Assembly: GCF_030704535.1 (NCBI RefSeq)
Contig: NC_081807.1
Span: forward strand, 4,381,001-4,445,000
From: Vitis vinifera
Lineage: Eukaryota; Streptophyta; Magnoliopsida; Vitales; Vitaceae
Length of the DNA stretch: 64,000 nt
Reading direction: 5' to 3'
Each line of letters opens with the position of its first letter. Position 1 is the first letter of the stretch. A program made the position numbers and the translations under genes. This document shows, one piece after another, positions 23,172 to 35,098 of the stretch. A model generated the notes under the pieces. It was given only the letters and a program-made list of their open reading frames with translations. It searched no databases and was not told where the DNA came from.

Positions 23172-23632
23172 AAGTTCGTACCTCATCTCACAAAGTTCGT
23201 ACCATCTCTCATAAAGTTCGTACACTCTCTTAAAAAGTTCGTACCCTCTCTTACAAAGTTCATACCCTCTCTTACAAAGTTTGTACCATCTCTTACAAAG
23301 TTCGTACCATGTCTTAGAAAGTTCGTATCATCTCTTAGAAAGTTCGTACCCTGTCTTAGAAAGTTCGTATCCTGTCTTAGAAAGTTCGTACCATATCTTA
23401 GAAAATTCGTATCATCTCTTAGAAAGTTCGTACCCTTTTTTAGAAAGTTCGTACCCTCTCTTAGAAAGTTCGTACCATCTCTTAGAAAGTTCGTACATCT
23501 CTTACAAAGTTCGTACCATTTCTTAGAAAATTTGTACCATCTCTTAGAAAGTTCGTACTATCTCTTAGAAAGTTCGTATCATCTCTTACAATGTTCGTAC
23601 ATTCTCTTAGAAAGTTCGTACCATCTCTTACA
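23172..23632. repeat. Minisatellite, 21-bp unit, about 22 copies
   Basis: Unit consensus AAAGTTCGTACCATCTCTTAG, with variants at the CATC/CCTG positions and one 20-bp unit near 23490. Because 21 is a multiple of three, one plus-strand frame stays open and reads as a repeating ESSYHLL-like heptad. I regard that frame as a by-product of the repeat period. The repeats abut one another without unique spacers, so this is not a CRISPR array. Confidence 0.95.
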
Positions 23633-23892
23633 AAATATTGATGACAATTTCATAACAAATGACTAAATGCTCTCAATTTGATTAATAATAACTGAGAAAA
23701 AAAATTAAAAAATCTAGATGTTATAAATCATTACATATTTAAATGTCATTTAACATGACATTTCTACCTACAATAGTTATATGTAAATGGGAAAAAAAAA
23801 AATCAAATGTTACCTTTTAACACTTGTAATCACTTGACATCCTTCAAGACATATAAAACTTCATATTCAAATTTAATCTATGAACAAAAAAA

Positions 23893-23925
<33 letters not shown>

Positions 23926-24729
23926 TTAATAACAATTTGATAACAAAATTTTATAATAAACTTATAAAAAATTCTAAAATCGTTATTTAACATCACATTT
24001 CTTCCTACAATAATTATATTTGGATAAAAAAATATCAAATATTACCTTTGACACTTGTAATCACTTAAAATCCTTCATCTTCTTCATATAATACAAAATT
24101 TAGATTTTCTCTCTCAAAAAGTTTTAAACTTGATCTTGAAATTTGATTCATCAAAATACATCTTACATATTTTGTAATTTGGTAGTTGAAATTATTTCAT
24201 TTTCATATTAAATTAATATCCCTTTTTTTATATATGAATAATGAGAGTATAAGAGTAGTTGGTAGGATTTTCTTTTTTTAGATAGAGTTAGGTAATGCAT
24301 TAAATAACAAATTATATTTGATATTTAATAATAAATTATAAAAAAGTTGTAATATTTGGATATATATGAAATGCATGTGATTATTTTTCACCAACAAGTC
24401 ATCTTTACCAGTTTGATAAGTTTTTATAAATTTTTTAATGATATATACTTAACACATGTCATCTTTTTATTGGGGTCAAATGTGGGTAGGTACCCCCAAA
24501 ATGAAAAGTGGGTACCATGGAACAACCCTTCATTTTATGATATATCTCCATATTTTAATATAAAATATTGATAAATCTAAAATTGATTAAAACTTATAAA
24601 TATATAGAAAAAAATTTAAAAATAAAATTAAAAGTATAATAGATATTTTGTTAAAAAATAAAAATACATATGTGATATAATTTATCATATTTGATAATAA
24701 TATTATATGCAAGAATAAACAAATATGTA
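23633..24729. other. AT-rich intergenic DNA; no gene seen
   Basis: Contains a short TA run at 23890..23920 and two diverged copies of a block with ATCACTTGACATCCTTCA-like sequence (about 23830 and 24060). No conserved frame or RNA gene was recognised. Confidence 0.5.
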
Positions 24730-24738
24730 TTTTATAAG

Positions 24739-27527
24739 GGGAGAATTGTGTTTTGGGCCCAGTTGGGCCTAAAAATTAACATTTGGTCCATATAACTTCC
24801 ATAATTGATGAAAAGGATATGAGATGTTAAAAGACCAATATATCCTTCAAATTTTTATATATTACCTTTTAAGGACATAAAATAGTGATGGACTAAAATA
24901 CCCCATGACCTTTCACATAAACTTTTTTTTTTTTTTTTTTGTCTTTATTGCACCATTATTCATGCAACCATAATAATTATATTTTAACAATTTGGATTTT
25001 TCATTATTTTAATTTTTTTTTTATAAATAATTGAAAATCAACATTATTTTCTATTTTAAATTATAAATAAAGAAAAATTATGTTCGAAAGCTATTTTAAA
25101 AAATACTTTCTAAAAAATAGTAATATGATTTATATTTTTTATATTTTCTTTTTGAAAAAACATTTATTTAAAAAATGAAAACTATTTTAAAAAATAAAAA
25201 TTGAAAACCTTAGTACTATTTTTTATATGAAAATAATAAAAAGAACTAAATTTCATTCATTGATTATCCATTTTTATTTTTTTTTCATTAGTTATTTTAA
25301 TAATAAAAAAAAATATAGTATGTTTACGATTAAACAAAGAAATTGATCAATTATGTGTTTTTTGTGGGACTATCTTTTACATGAAAAATAATTTAATAAC
25401 TAAATTATATATATTTATTACTCTTTTTAATTTTATTTTCTTTATTTATTTTTTATCAAAAATTTTAATATATCCATAATTAACAAAGTAATAAATCAAT
25501 TGTGCACATTTTAATCTATTAAAATAAATTAATTTCTAATTTAATAAATAAAATGAAATAAGTAAATAAATTTGGGGTTATTTCTATTTTTTAATATATC
25601 TTATATCAATATTTTTTATGATTAAATAAATTTTTTATTTTTTATTTCTTTAATTCCAAAAATAAAATGAAATAAATAAATAAATTTAGAATTTTCCAAC
25701 TGATCTTATATTCATATTTCTTATGGTTAAATAAATTTTTTATTCTTTTTTCTTTATTTCCAAAAATAAAAGGAAATAAATAAATAAATTTGGCTTAAAT
25801 AATAGTTTTTAAGTAATTTCTTTGTCTTATTTTTAATTACATTTTGCATTGAAAATAAAATAAAATAACGTTTTTTTAGTCACTGTACAAGGTATTTACA
25901 CTAAGTGTACATGACAAATATACTAATTGTACAAGGGTGTACAAAACTATTATTTGTGAAAGATTTTAAGTGATTCTAAAAAACTTGTTTGTTTATTTCC
26001 CTTAACCAATGATAAATGACATTTCTTACACACATTGGTTAAACATACATTCATCTCATGTATTTTATCTAATTTGTATATGGTCATTTTAATAGGTACC
26101 TCACTTATGATGATTGTAAAACAAAATTATACAACAATTTTTTTTCTTTTTTAAAACCAAACCGATGCAAACATGGTTAACCGACCTATTGTTAGATATT
26201 CATAAAATGATGTATGAAATTTGAGTTATTGTACAAGGGTATTACACTAACTGTACAAGGGTATTATACTAACTGTACAAGACAAATTTACTAATTGTAC
26301 AAGGGTGTACAAGACTACTTTTTGTTAAAGATTTAAAGTGATTTCGAAAAACTTTCCCATTTTTTTCCACTCAAATATTTTTTCCCCACTCAAATTCTCT
26401 CACTCAAGAATTGTTTCGAATTTTATTTTTAAATTTCATCATCAAATTTTTGTAATTGCATATTTTGTTTTTGTAGTTTTAACAATGTTCTTTCTTTTCA
26501 CTATTTTTTTTTTTTTTTGTGAAATTTTATCCACATGAATCTATATTTAAAATTATAATCATATTTATCAAATTTTTTACTAAGATTATCTTTAATTTTT
26601 TTTAATATATTTATACTCATTTATTTAAAAAATGAAAAACTAATTTTTTTTATAAACATGTTCTATTACCTTTCAAGTAAAAAACTAGATAAGTTTCAAA
26701 GTCAATAAATAAAAAAATTAAATACCACTTTCAATAATTTTTAGATAAAATTTTATATAATATATTTTATTTGAAACTTAATTTTTAAAGTTTAACTAAA
26801 AAATTGTATTGACAATTTCCTTGTTGGGGGTCAAAATACTTTGCATTAGTCTATCTAGATAAGAAAAATTATTAATATAATATTAGAATTTCATATCTTA
26901 GTTATTTTTTTTCAACAAATTTATCTTTTTAAAAATTTTAAAATAAAAACATTAAAAATTAAAAAGCTAAAAAGATATATATATATAATAAAGTGAAGTG
27001 ATAGTTAATTTTAAAATTTTTTAAAATATGGTTAATGTAGAAAATATAAAAAATAAGAGAAAAATATAGATGAAAGGGTAATATAAATTTAAAATAAAAA
27101 ATGAAAATTAAAGTAAAAGATAAATACATAAAGATAAAAAATATTTGGATGAAAAATCCCAAAATTTTTATCATTGCTTTTAATAAGAGCAAAAAGATTC
27201 AATATCTTTAAAAATGAAAAATAAAAAAATATTATTGTTTTTTATTTGACATAAAATAGAAATATATATTGGAATAAAAAGGAAAAAAAAAGTTAGAAAT
27301 GAGTAATATTTAATAGGGAATAGAAAAGGAAAACAAAAAACAAAAAAAATTAAAATTCACACTCACTTGTAGGCATATAAGGGATAAGGGTATTTTAGGA
27401 ATTAATGAAAGACAATATCCTTCATCTTAATTTTCATACTTTGTTTGGGTCTTGGGTTTAAATATGGGTGGTTGGAGGACCAAATGTTAATTTTTGGGCC
27501 TAGCTGGGCCCAAAACACAATTCTCCC
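24739..27527. mobile_element. Non-autonomous Mutator-like element (MULE)
   Basis: Terminal inverted repeats of about 51 bp begin GGGAGAATTGTGTTTTGGGC at the left and match the reverse complement of the right end with three mismatches. The 9-bp sequence TTTTATAAG flanks both ends exactly (24730..24738 and 27528..27536). A 9-bp target duplication is the hallmark of Mutator-type elements. The 2.8-kb interior is very AT-rich and encodes no transposase that I could see. It has a direct internal repeat around TGTACAAGGGTGTACAA at about 25883..25985 and 26225..26350. Capture of host sequence was not recognised. Confidence 0.88.
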
Positions 27528-27536
27528 TTTTATAAG

Positions 27537-29149
27537 TGTACATTTATTATTAAATATTATTGGAGGTAATATTATGATATTTGATTATTAAAAAATATAT
27601 TTAATATTAAAATCAAATTTATAATCCATTTTATTCAATTGTATTAAATAATATAAATTAAATAATATAAAATAAATAATGATATATATATATGATTTTT
27701 AATATTTAATTAATATATTAATGGAAGAAAATTATCAAGATAAATCTTATATTTTTGGTAATTAATTAATTTTTTTTCATTTAATTATGAAATAATTATA
27801 ATTAATTTATTCTTTAAAACATTCTTTAAATATTATGTTTATATAATAAGTTTTAGTATATATATATTTAGTACTAAACATATAACAATGGGCAAACTTG
27901 TCTCCGTGGTTGGTGAACATTTGGCTAGGGTTGGATTCCCTTCAGCACCAGTAGAAATTTTGAATTTTTTTGAAGTTTGACCTGTCAAAATATTGGTGAA
28001 AAATCAATAAATTATCGATAAATTGTGAAAAATATTGACTAGTCAAAATATTGGTGAAAAATCAATAAATTACCGATAAATTGTGAAAAATCGGTGAAAT
28101 TTTCAATAAATTGTCGAAATATCGAGGTGCCAATATTTCTTTCCTATATTTCGTGTCGAGATCCACCTATACACGATATTTTAACGATATATTGTCAAAA
28201 TATCACGTATTTTAATACTGGTTGAGGTCAGGTTTTGAGGTAGGGCAGTCTCTTGATGATCCAATTTTTAGCCGCTCAAGAGAAAATGAGTTAGTGGAAA
28301 GTTCAGTTCAGGTGCTTTCAGCCCAAGTTGTGCCTCCTCTTTACCTACCACACAATACATAGACTTACAAGCTCATCTCCAATATGATTTGATCAATGTT
28401 ACTTAGTGTTTCAAGTTCTCTTTACTTATTTATCTCTGAAAGTCTAATATAAGTATGCCAGACCTACGAGGAATCCTTAGGAAGCCGGTCTACTCTCTTG
28501 GTCACTTATATTTTTCTTGATAGGTATCTTCATGTTGTTATTTCTGGTGCTAACACAGGTTCAGTGGACTAAAAGTACCAGTTCCAGGCATAAAAAGGAA
28601 CCATATGTAAGCAAAGAGCCCCAACATGCACGCGCAATCGCCTGATGAAGGAAGATATTAATTAGAGCATTCTCTCATGCACACCTCATCTGCATGGAGG
28701 ACGATGACTAGTAATCTCGTGCACAGCCACACGACAAACCAGCAATGTAAACTTGATTCAGTATCACTTCTCATAGCTTCTCGCTAAATAAAAGGTGGGA
28801 GAGTTTGTCACAACATCAACAAATTTAGCTCCTCTTTTTCTTCTCTATGTTTTTGTTTAGCTAATTGATTTTCTGAGGTCTGCAAACCAAGAACTGTTCT
28901 ACCTTCCTGATTAGCTCTAGAGTTGATGGGGGAGAAAATGTCAATTTCTATGAAGATTAAAGTGTAATCAAACAACAAACAAGAAGAAAATGAAGAAGAT
29001 GCACTTTACGAGTATCAGATATGACTGCAATGTAAAAATACATAATTCCAATTTGAAGAAGAAAAAAACTTTCAGATCATCAAAGCTTACTGTTTAAATT
29101 TCAAAAAAAAAAAAAAAAGAAAAAAAAAAAAGAACTGTCAGCCATTGGT
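27537..29149. other. Intergenic DNA with a short CGATAAATT tandem repeat; no gene seen
   Basis: At about 27990..28100 a unit of roughly 65 bp containing AATATTGGTGAAAAATCAA is present twice, followed by sequence around TATTTCGTGTCGAGATCC. This resembles the edge of an old transposable element but no ends could be found. A poly-A stretch at 29102..29130 precedes the P450 relic. No gene is supported. Confidence 0.5.
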
Positions 29150-29475
29150 TGAGTGGCGAATACCTTGTCATTGGTAGTGTAGCATTCCTTTGCTACTTCC
29201 CATCTACTAGCCACCAGAGCTTTACGAAAGCCAAGATGAATGCAAAAGATTGGTCCATACTTGTCAGCCATGTCTCCAAGTTTCCGATGTAGCAGCTTGT
29301 CTGCTCCTAGAAGATGGAGATGACCGATAAGAGGCCATTGTCAGGACGGCTCTGGTGGCCTTTTGCCTTCCTTGATCTTGTTCCTTTTGGCATTAAGTGC
29401 TGTTTCCAACAACAGACAGATTGTAGCAAGAAGCCCAAAAACTGTGATCTCTTGAGGCTGAAGGGAGAATCCCAT
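29150..29475 (-). pseudogene. CYP82 exon-1 N-terminal relic
   Basis: Starts at an ATG (29475) encoding MGFSLQPQEITVFGLL, followed by the hinge and [22 protein letters not shown]. There is a TGA inside the hinge, between PEPS and QWPLIGH. Homology stops just after DKVFAT, next to a poly-A-rich junction. Upstream (29476..29755) lies a copy of a P450 5' flank like that at 4160..4410. It is a truncated dead copy most similar to the P450-1/P450-7 subgroup. Confidence 0.85.
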
Positions 29476-30024
29476 GACTAGTTAGTACCAGAGAGAATGG
29501 ATCAGGGGAAAGAATCACTTCTCCAAAATGGCTCAAAACTACATACACTAGAACACTCACAAGTAGGAATTCATGTTCCACACATGTGCCATCCTAATAT
29601 GAAAACCATAGACGGCTCTCAATGCATGATAGAAAATATGAAGCACCTTTGAAGTCTAATATAAGATAGTTCTGAGTATGAAAAAAACCATCTCTTTGGC
29701 CAGTTGTTATTATGCCTATTTGTACATTTTAAATCATGTGGAGTGTGGCTAGCCCCATAGTTATATAAAAAAGCTATGCTTGTACAAGCTTCCAAATAAG
29801 ACCATTCTGCTGGTGGAAAAAAAAAAAAACACAAATCCCATTTGTGTTTTTCCCTTACGCTGAGTTGACTTAAAAATATGAGCTAGGCTCAACACAAACA
29901 AGAAACTTTGAAGCAGAAGCAAGAAAAATTATCAAATCAAATAACAACACAAGCATCAACATATGAACTCTATTTGATCGATGAAGATGATCATAATCAA
30001 CTGATGTATGATCTTAAATAAGTC
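29476..30024. other. Fused flanks: P450 5' flank joined to P450-4 3' flank
   Basis: 29476..29755 matches P450 5' flank sequence, and 29756..30024 matches 6905..7190, the 3' flank of P450-2. The join lies at about 29756. No gene is present here. Confidence 0.6.
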
Positions 30025-31709
30025 GGATGCACGACCTCAAGCGCAAATGAGATTCCTGGGCATACCCTTCTGCCTGACCCAAATGGCAGAAATTCAAAAT
30101 TTTGACCCCTAACATCCAAATCCACATGCTTCGTTAGGAACCTCTCAGGTTGGAACTCCAAAGGATCCGACCAAATTCTGGGGTTCTTGTACAACTTCCA
30201 GAGGTTAACCAAAAGGCGCGTCCCAGCTTGGATGTGGAAGCCTGCCATGGTGCAATCCTCCATGGCCTCACGTGGCACTGAAAGCGGTGCAGCAGGGTAC
30301 AGTCGTAAGGTTTCCTTGATGATGGCTTGCAAGTAGACTAGGTTCTTTATGTCTGACTCATCCACTTGGCGATGCTTTCCCACTTTGATGTCTAACTCAT
30401 CTTGTGCTCTTTTTAGAGTGCTGGGATTGTTCATTAGCGGACAGAGGGCCCAGGTCAGTGTGATCACCGTTGAATCAGAGCCGCCTATTATTAGAGTCTG
30501 CATCAACATTACATCCATGTTGGTCTTTTGAGCTGGTGATATGGCTTCTTTGATCAGTGTGTGTTAAAAAACAGTATGTCTGGCTGTTAGTAGAACAATT
30601 TAAAAGTTTATCATAGTTTTCATTATTCCCAGAAATTTTGTCAAAGAAAGTTGAGAGTTAATCATCAGTCCTGAAATAGCAAGTGTAACAGCTGGACAAA
30701 ACCAATCATGATGGAGGTTTGCTGTTAAGTGTGTGGAGGTTTATGGAATTTGACCAAGGAAAGAAGAAGAAACATACCAAGCAAGTAGCGTTAATGACAG
30801 TGTCATGGTCATGATCAGAGAACTGACCATCCTCAATAACAGACAGCATGACATGGTTGAAGTCTTGCTCAGCCTCGTTCATGCTTCCAGAGAACCTCTT
30901 CCGGCGATGCTCCTCCACCCAGCTTCCCTGCACCTGATCCACCTCCCTAGCTGTTCTCTTCATTTTTGCCGTATATCCTCTCACAGTGTCCAACCAGCCA
31001 AGGAAGGGGATTGCATCAGAAACCATAAATACCCCCGAGAGATATAACAAATCGCCAAGGGCCTTCCGGCACCGTCTTGACTCATAGTCATTTGTAACGG
31101 TGCCAAAATTTCCCAGCTACTGCGCTCACCATTACATTTGCTGCCAGGTGCCAACACTTCTCCTTCATCTCGACCAAGAGAGGCCTGTCCCCATTTTGTA
31201 TCCATTGCCCGTAGAGCTCTATGATGAAAAGCTTAACTTCTGAGTCCCGGACATGGTTGAGTAACTCAAGCTGGCGGTTTGAGAGGAGCTCAACTGAGGC
31301 CAGCTTCCTTACATCACGCCAGTATGGCCCGTAAGGAGAGAAGCCAAACATGGCATGGTCATAGCCCATGAGCTTTCCTGCCAAGGATCTGGTCGAATGG
31401 AAAATGCTTTGTCCATGGTAGTTAAACATTCTGTTGCTACTTCACAGCTGCTAACCACCAAAGTTTTGCGCAGGCCAATATGAAAGCAAAAGGTTGGTCC
31501 ATACTTATCTGCCATGGCTCCAAATGATTGATGTTGGGGCTTGCCTGTTCGTAGAAGATGAAGGTGTCCGATTAAAGGCCATGCCCGTGATGGTTCTGGT
31601 GCCCTTTTGCCTCTGTTTCTGTTCCCTTTCCCTTAATCAACCACAAACAGATGATAGCAAACAGAAGGTTAAAAACTATGATCCCTTGAAGCTGAAGATA
31701 GAATCCCAT
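30025..31709 (-). pseudogene. P450-4: CYP82-like pseudogene, C-terminus deleted
   Basis: Exon 1 is 30778..31709 and exon 2 is 30025..30497, with the usual intron position. Several frame breaks are visible: one base lost near 31630 in the KGKGNRN linker, one base lost near 31391 in ATRPRSL, and about five bases lost near 31110 in GKRYFG. Exon 2 is open through [18 protein letters not shown] and [10 protein letters not shown]. It is then cut after SFALEV by a deletion of roughly 415 bp relative to P450-2, which removed the last 50 or so residues. The nearest copy is P450-2. Its TATA box is retained. Non-functional. Confidence 0.93.
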
Positions 31710-31761
31710 GACTCAATAGAAAAGAAAATGTTTTATGGGGAAGAATCACTTCCCACTACCA

Positions 31762-31769
31762 TATATATA
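31762..31769 (-). promoter_or_regulatory. Likely TATA box of P450-4 (pseudogene)
   Basis: TATATATA about 53 bases upstream of the ATG, conserved in sequence and spacing with 17177..17185 and 43372..43379. Confidence 0.45.
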
Positions 31770-33253
31770 CCTCTAATGTTCTGTCCATACAAGGAAAAGG
31801 ATTCCAAGATCCTTAGAAAAGGAAAATGAAAAAAAAAAAAACTTTTCTGCAAATTCAGCTCTGTTCTTTTCCTTACTGTTCTTCAGCTATAATACTTTTA
31901 GACAACGATTTTAAAAAAGTCAGATATAATAATTTTTAGAAAAACACCGAGGGTCGTATGAAAGTGTTTCTACTCATAGTTTCTTTAATGACTGTTTTTT
32001 CATAAATTGTTTTACGGAAAATCATTTATGAAGTATTTCTTTAAAAATTAATTTGAAAATTTTGAAAATATTTCTTAAATTCTCAAATATGTGATGTTTT
32101 TTTAAAAACATTTTTTAGGCTAAAAGCATTTCCTAAGATCACTGTCAAGATGATTCTTAATAAATGATTCACCGAAAAAGACTATTAGAGAAAATACTTT
32201 TACAAAAACCATTTTTAGTAAAAACATTGACAAATGCATTTTTGGAATCCGTTGGATAGTAATATTAGAAAGTGTTCCATGAGATTGTATGGCATATATG
32301 TGAACATGTAAAACTCTTGTCCGCTTAAGGGAAATTAATTTAGAGCATTTGATTCCAATCTTCTACCAATAATATAGTAATTGGATTCTAATTTCTTTAA
32401 AGTTGTCTGAGTTGTGGTGGTGGGTTGGATGCTCAGTTAATATAAGATATTTTAATATTGAGTTCAATAGGTCGTTCATGATGATCCTATGATTGCTGCC
32501 AAATGTTGTATTCATCTTGTGGGAAAGAAAATGCTAAGTGCAGGTCGATCATGAGGGCCTGCAGGCTGCAACTTTGTACAGTTAACTATTTCCCAATTAA
32601 TCCATATGATTTTACTATGAAAATCAGGATCAATTTTTTATGATGTGTTAATAAGTCAAGAGTAGGCACTCCAAATGATGAAGAAGCATAAGGTGCAGCA
32701 TCATCGAAACTTGGTTTTGGAAGGAGTTCAAAATTTAAGGTTGTATTTGAGAAGTGTTTTAAAAATAGTTATGAAAAATGATAGTTGAGAATTGTTTTTT
32801 AAAATTGTTTTTTGATGTTTTATGAATAAAATTTTATTTTAGAACTTGAAATATTTTTAATTTTTTTTAAATAACTTTCATGTTAGTTCTTTATTTATTT
32901 ATTTATTTTATTATCATGTATATTTTTATATTTATTTTTTTAAAATAAATGAAAATAGTTAAAATAAAGCCATGCTTTTTCTTTTTCTTTTTTTCTTTTT
33001 TTTTTTTTTTTTGTTTCAGGCATGGCTTTTTATTTTTTACTTTTTCTCAAAAACAGGTTTAAGATATTTTAAGTAATGCAAAAAGAATTACTCATAGATG
33101 GAAATTTATTACCATCCAAGTGGATGAAATTTGAGGAGAACACCCACTCCACCGGCAATTCAAAGTCAGTCACACCAACATAAATATACCCTAAACTAAA
33201 GCACTGGGCTAATTAGGGGACTCTCCGGCTCACGTAAGAGTCTTATTTACTTT
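31770..33253. other. Intergenic: P450-4 5' flank and P450-5 3' flank; no gene seen
   Basis: 31900..32280 is a copy of the AT-rich repeat upstream of P450-2. 32280..32560 has a counterpart around 60230..61300, where the other copy is interrupted by an inserted element. 32740..33110 recurs near 44150..44510 and 61520..62030. A pyrimidine-rich run lies at 32980..33015. No coding sequence was recognised. Confidence 0.55.
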
Positions 33254-34805
33254 CTATGCTGCTTCATAACTATAGAGCTCGAAAGGTAGCCTTGGAACAA
33301 TTGTGACCTCCAGTGGAGTTGCTTTGAGGGCAGTCAACCCAGGACTTTCAGTCATATCCACCCGTGAATCTGCAACCGCTCCCAATTCAAAACCATGAAG
33401 CAGTCTTGCTAGCGTCAGATGCGTCAACTCCAGTGCAAATGAGATTCCTGGGCATACCTTTCTACCTGAACCAAAGGGTAGAAGTTCATAATTTTTACCC
33501 CTAACATCCAAACCTGCATGCTTTGTCAGGAACCTCTCTGGTTGGAACTCCAAAGGGTCCAACCAGACTCTGGGGTCACGATGCAACTTCCAGAGATTAA
33601 CCAAAAGGCGCGTCCCAGCTTGGATGTGAAAGCCAGCCACAGTGCAATTTTCAATGGCCTCATGTGGCAGGGAAAGTGGCCCAGGAGGGTACAGTCGTAA
33701 TGTTTCCTTGACGATGGCTTGCAAGTAGACTAGGTTCTTTATATCTGATCCATCCACTTGGCGATGCTTTCCCACATGGATTTCCAGCTCTTCTTGTGCA
33801 TTTTTTAGCGCATGGCGGTTGTTCAGTAGAAGAGAGAGGGCCCATGTAAGAGTGATAAATGTTGATTCATAGCCAGCTAATATGAGGTTCTGCAATCAAC
33901 ATATGATGTCGACTTCAATATGCGATCAGGCAAAGTTTACTTATCAGTAGTGAAATACCATGTTTAGCAGAATGGTAAAACAAACCGTGAATAAGGAATC
34001 GAAGTGAAATTTGATCACCCCGCCTGGTTTGTCATGATAAGTACAGATGATAAAGCTATACTGGATTTGATGAATCCTTGTAGAAATGTGAGGAGGGTTT
34101 AGGAAATGGGCGAAAAAAGTTGTAGAAATTATGATAGTAGATGGTGCTTTTTTTTCTTTTCGTTTCATGCTCAGGTTATGGAAGTAGCAGGGACATACCG
34201 AGCAAGTGCCCTTAATGATGGTGTCAGGATCACGGCCAGAGAATTGGCCATCATCTATGACAGAAAGCATGGCATGTATGAAGTCTTGCTCAGCCCTATT
34301 GTCGTTCGCAGAAAGCCTATTCTGGCGATGCTCCTCCACCCAGCTTCCAAGCACATAATCCACCTCCTTAGCTACTCTCTTCATTTCAGGGGTAAACCCT
34401 CTCACCGTGTCCAACCAGCCGAGAAAAGGGATGGCATCCGAGACCATGAACAGCCCCACTAGAATAATGAAATCCTCAAAGGCCTTTTTGCACCGTTTTG
34501 GCTCATCACCACAGGCATGGGTCCCAAAATACCGTTTCCCAGCAATTGCTCTCACCACTACGTTCAGTGCCAAGTTCCCAAATCTTTCCTTCATCTCCAC
34601 CAAAGCGGGGAGTCCTTGTTGCTTGCCCATTGCCCATTGCCCATTGCCCATAAAGCTCTTTTATTAAGATCTTGACTTCTGAGTCCTGGACATGCTTGTG
34701 CATCTCAAGTTGGCGGTTTGAAAGCAGCTCAGCCATGGCTAGCTTCTGCACATCACGCCAATATGGTCCACAAGGAGCAAAGACAAACGAGCCATCATCA
34801 TAGCC
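33254..34805 (-). pseudogene. P450-5: CYP82-like pseudogene truncated by copia-C
   Basis: Exon 2 (33254..33889, 211 codons plus stop) is intact, with KETLR, PERFL, haem loop [10 protein letters not shown] and C-terminus FELYSYEAA. Its I-helix motif reads AGYEST where P450-8 has AGNDTT. Exon 1 (34199..34805) has a 14-bp expansion of a CCCATTG unit at about 34624..34650 and a nearby single-base loss, which shift the frame after YGQW. The exon then ends abruptly at 34805 within GYDDGS, where the copia-C LTR begins, so the N-terminal 100 residues are gone. It is otherwise very close to P450-8. Confidence 0.93.
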
Positions 34806-35066
34806 TGTTAAGCTAACCAAATTCAGTTAGGAAGTTAGCTAACCCCTGTAACTATAACTATGGTCAGTTAGTAACTACGGTTAATTGGTAACCAGAGTTA
34901 AAGTCTATAAGTTTTGATATAAAAACATATGTAAATCAATCAGATGAAGAGTGGAATGCAAGAACACGTTTTTTAGTTCCAGAATTTCTAATACTCTGTT
35001 TTTTCTCTTCTTCATACTCTGTTTTCTGCTACAATCCTGTTTTCTTTATTTTTCTTCAACCAGACA
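34806..35066 (+). repeat. Left LTR of copia-C
   Basis: Defined by the TG start at the P450-5 break and by CA directly before the primer site. Only one copy exists in the window, so the left boundary rests on the loss of P450 homology. Confidence 0.8.
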
Positions 35067-35098
35067 TGGTATCAGAGCTCCATTGACACACATCCAAA

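Noticed and set aside
23281-23526. Heptad-repeat protein from the minisatellite frame
   Set aside because: The frame is open only because the 21-bp unit is divisible by three. There is no promoter, start context or conserved flanking coding sequence.
23172-23632. CRISPR-like array
   Set aside because: Units are contiguous 21-mers without unique spacers, no cas genes are present, and the context is a plant genome.
24739-27527. Transposase gene inside the MULE
   Set aside because: All frames in the interior are short and low-complexity. No MURA-like or zinc-finger motif was recognised.
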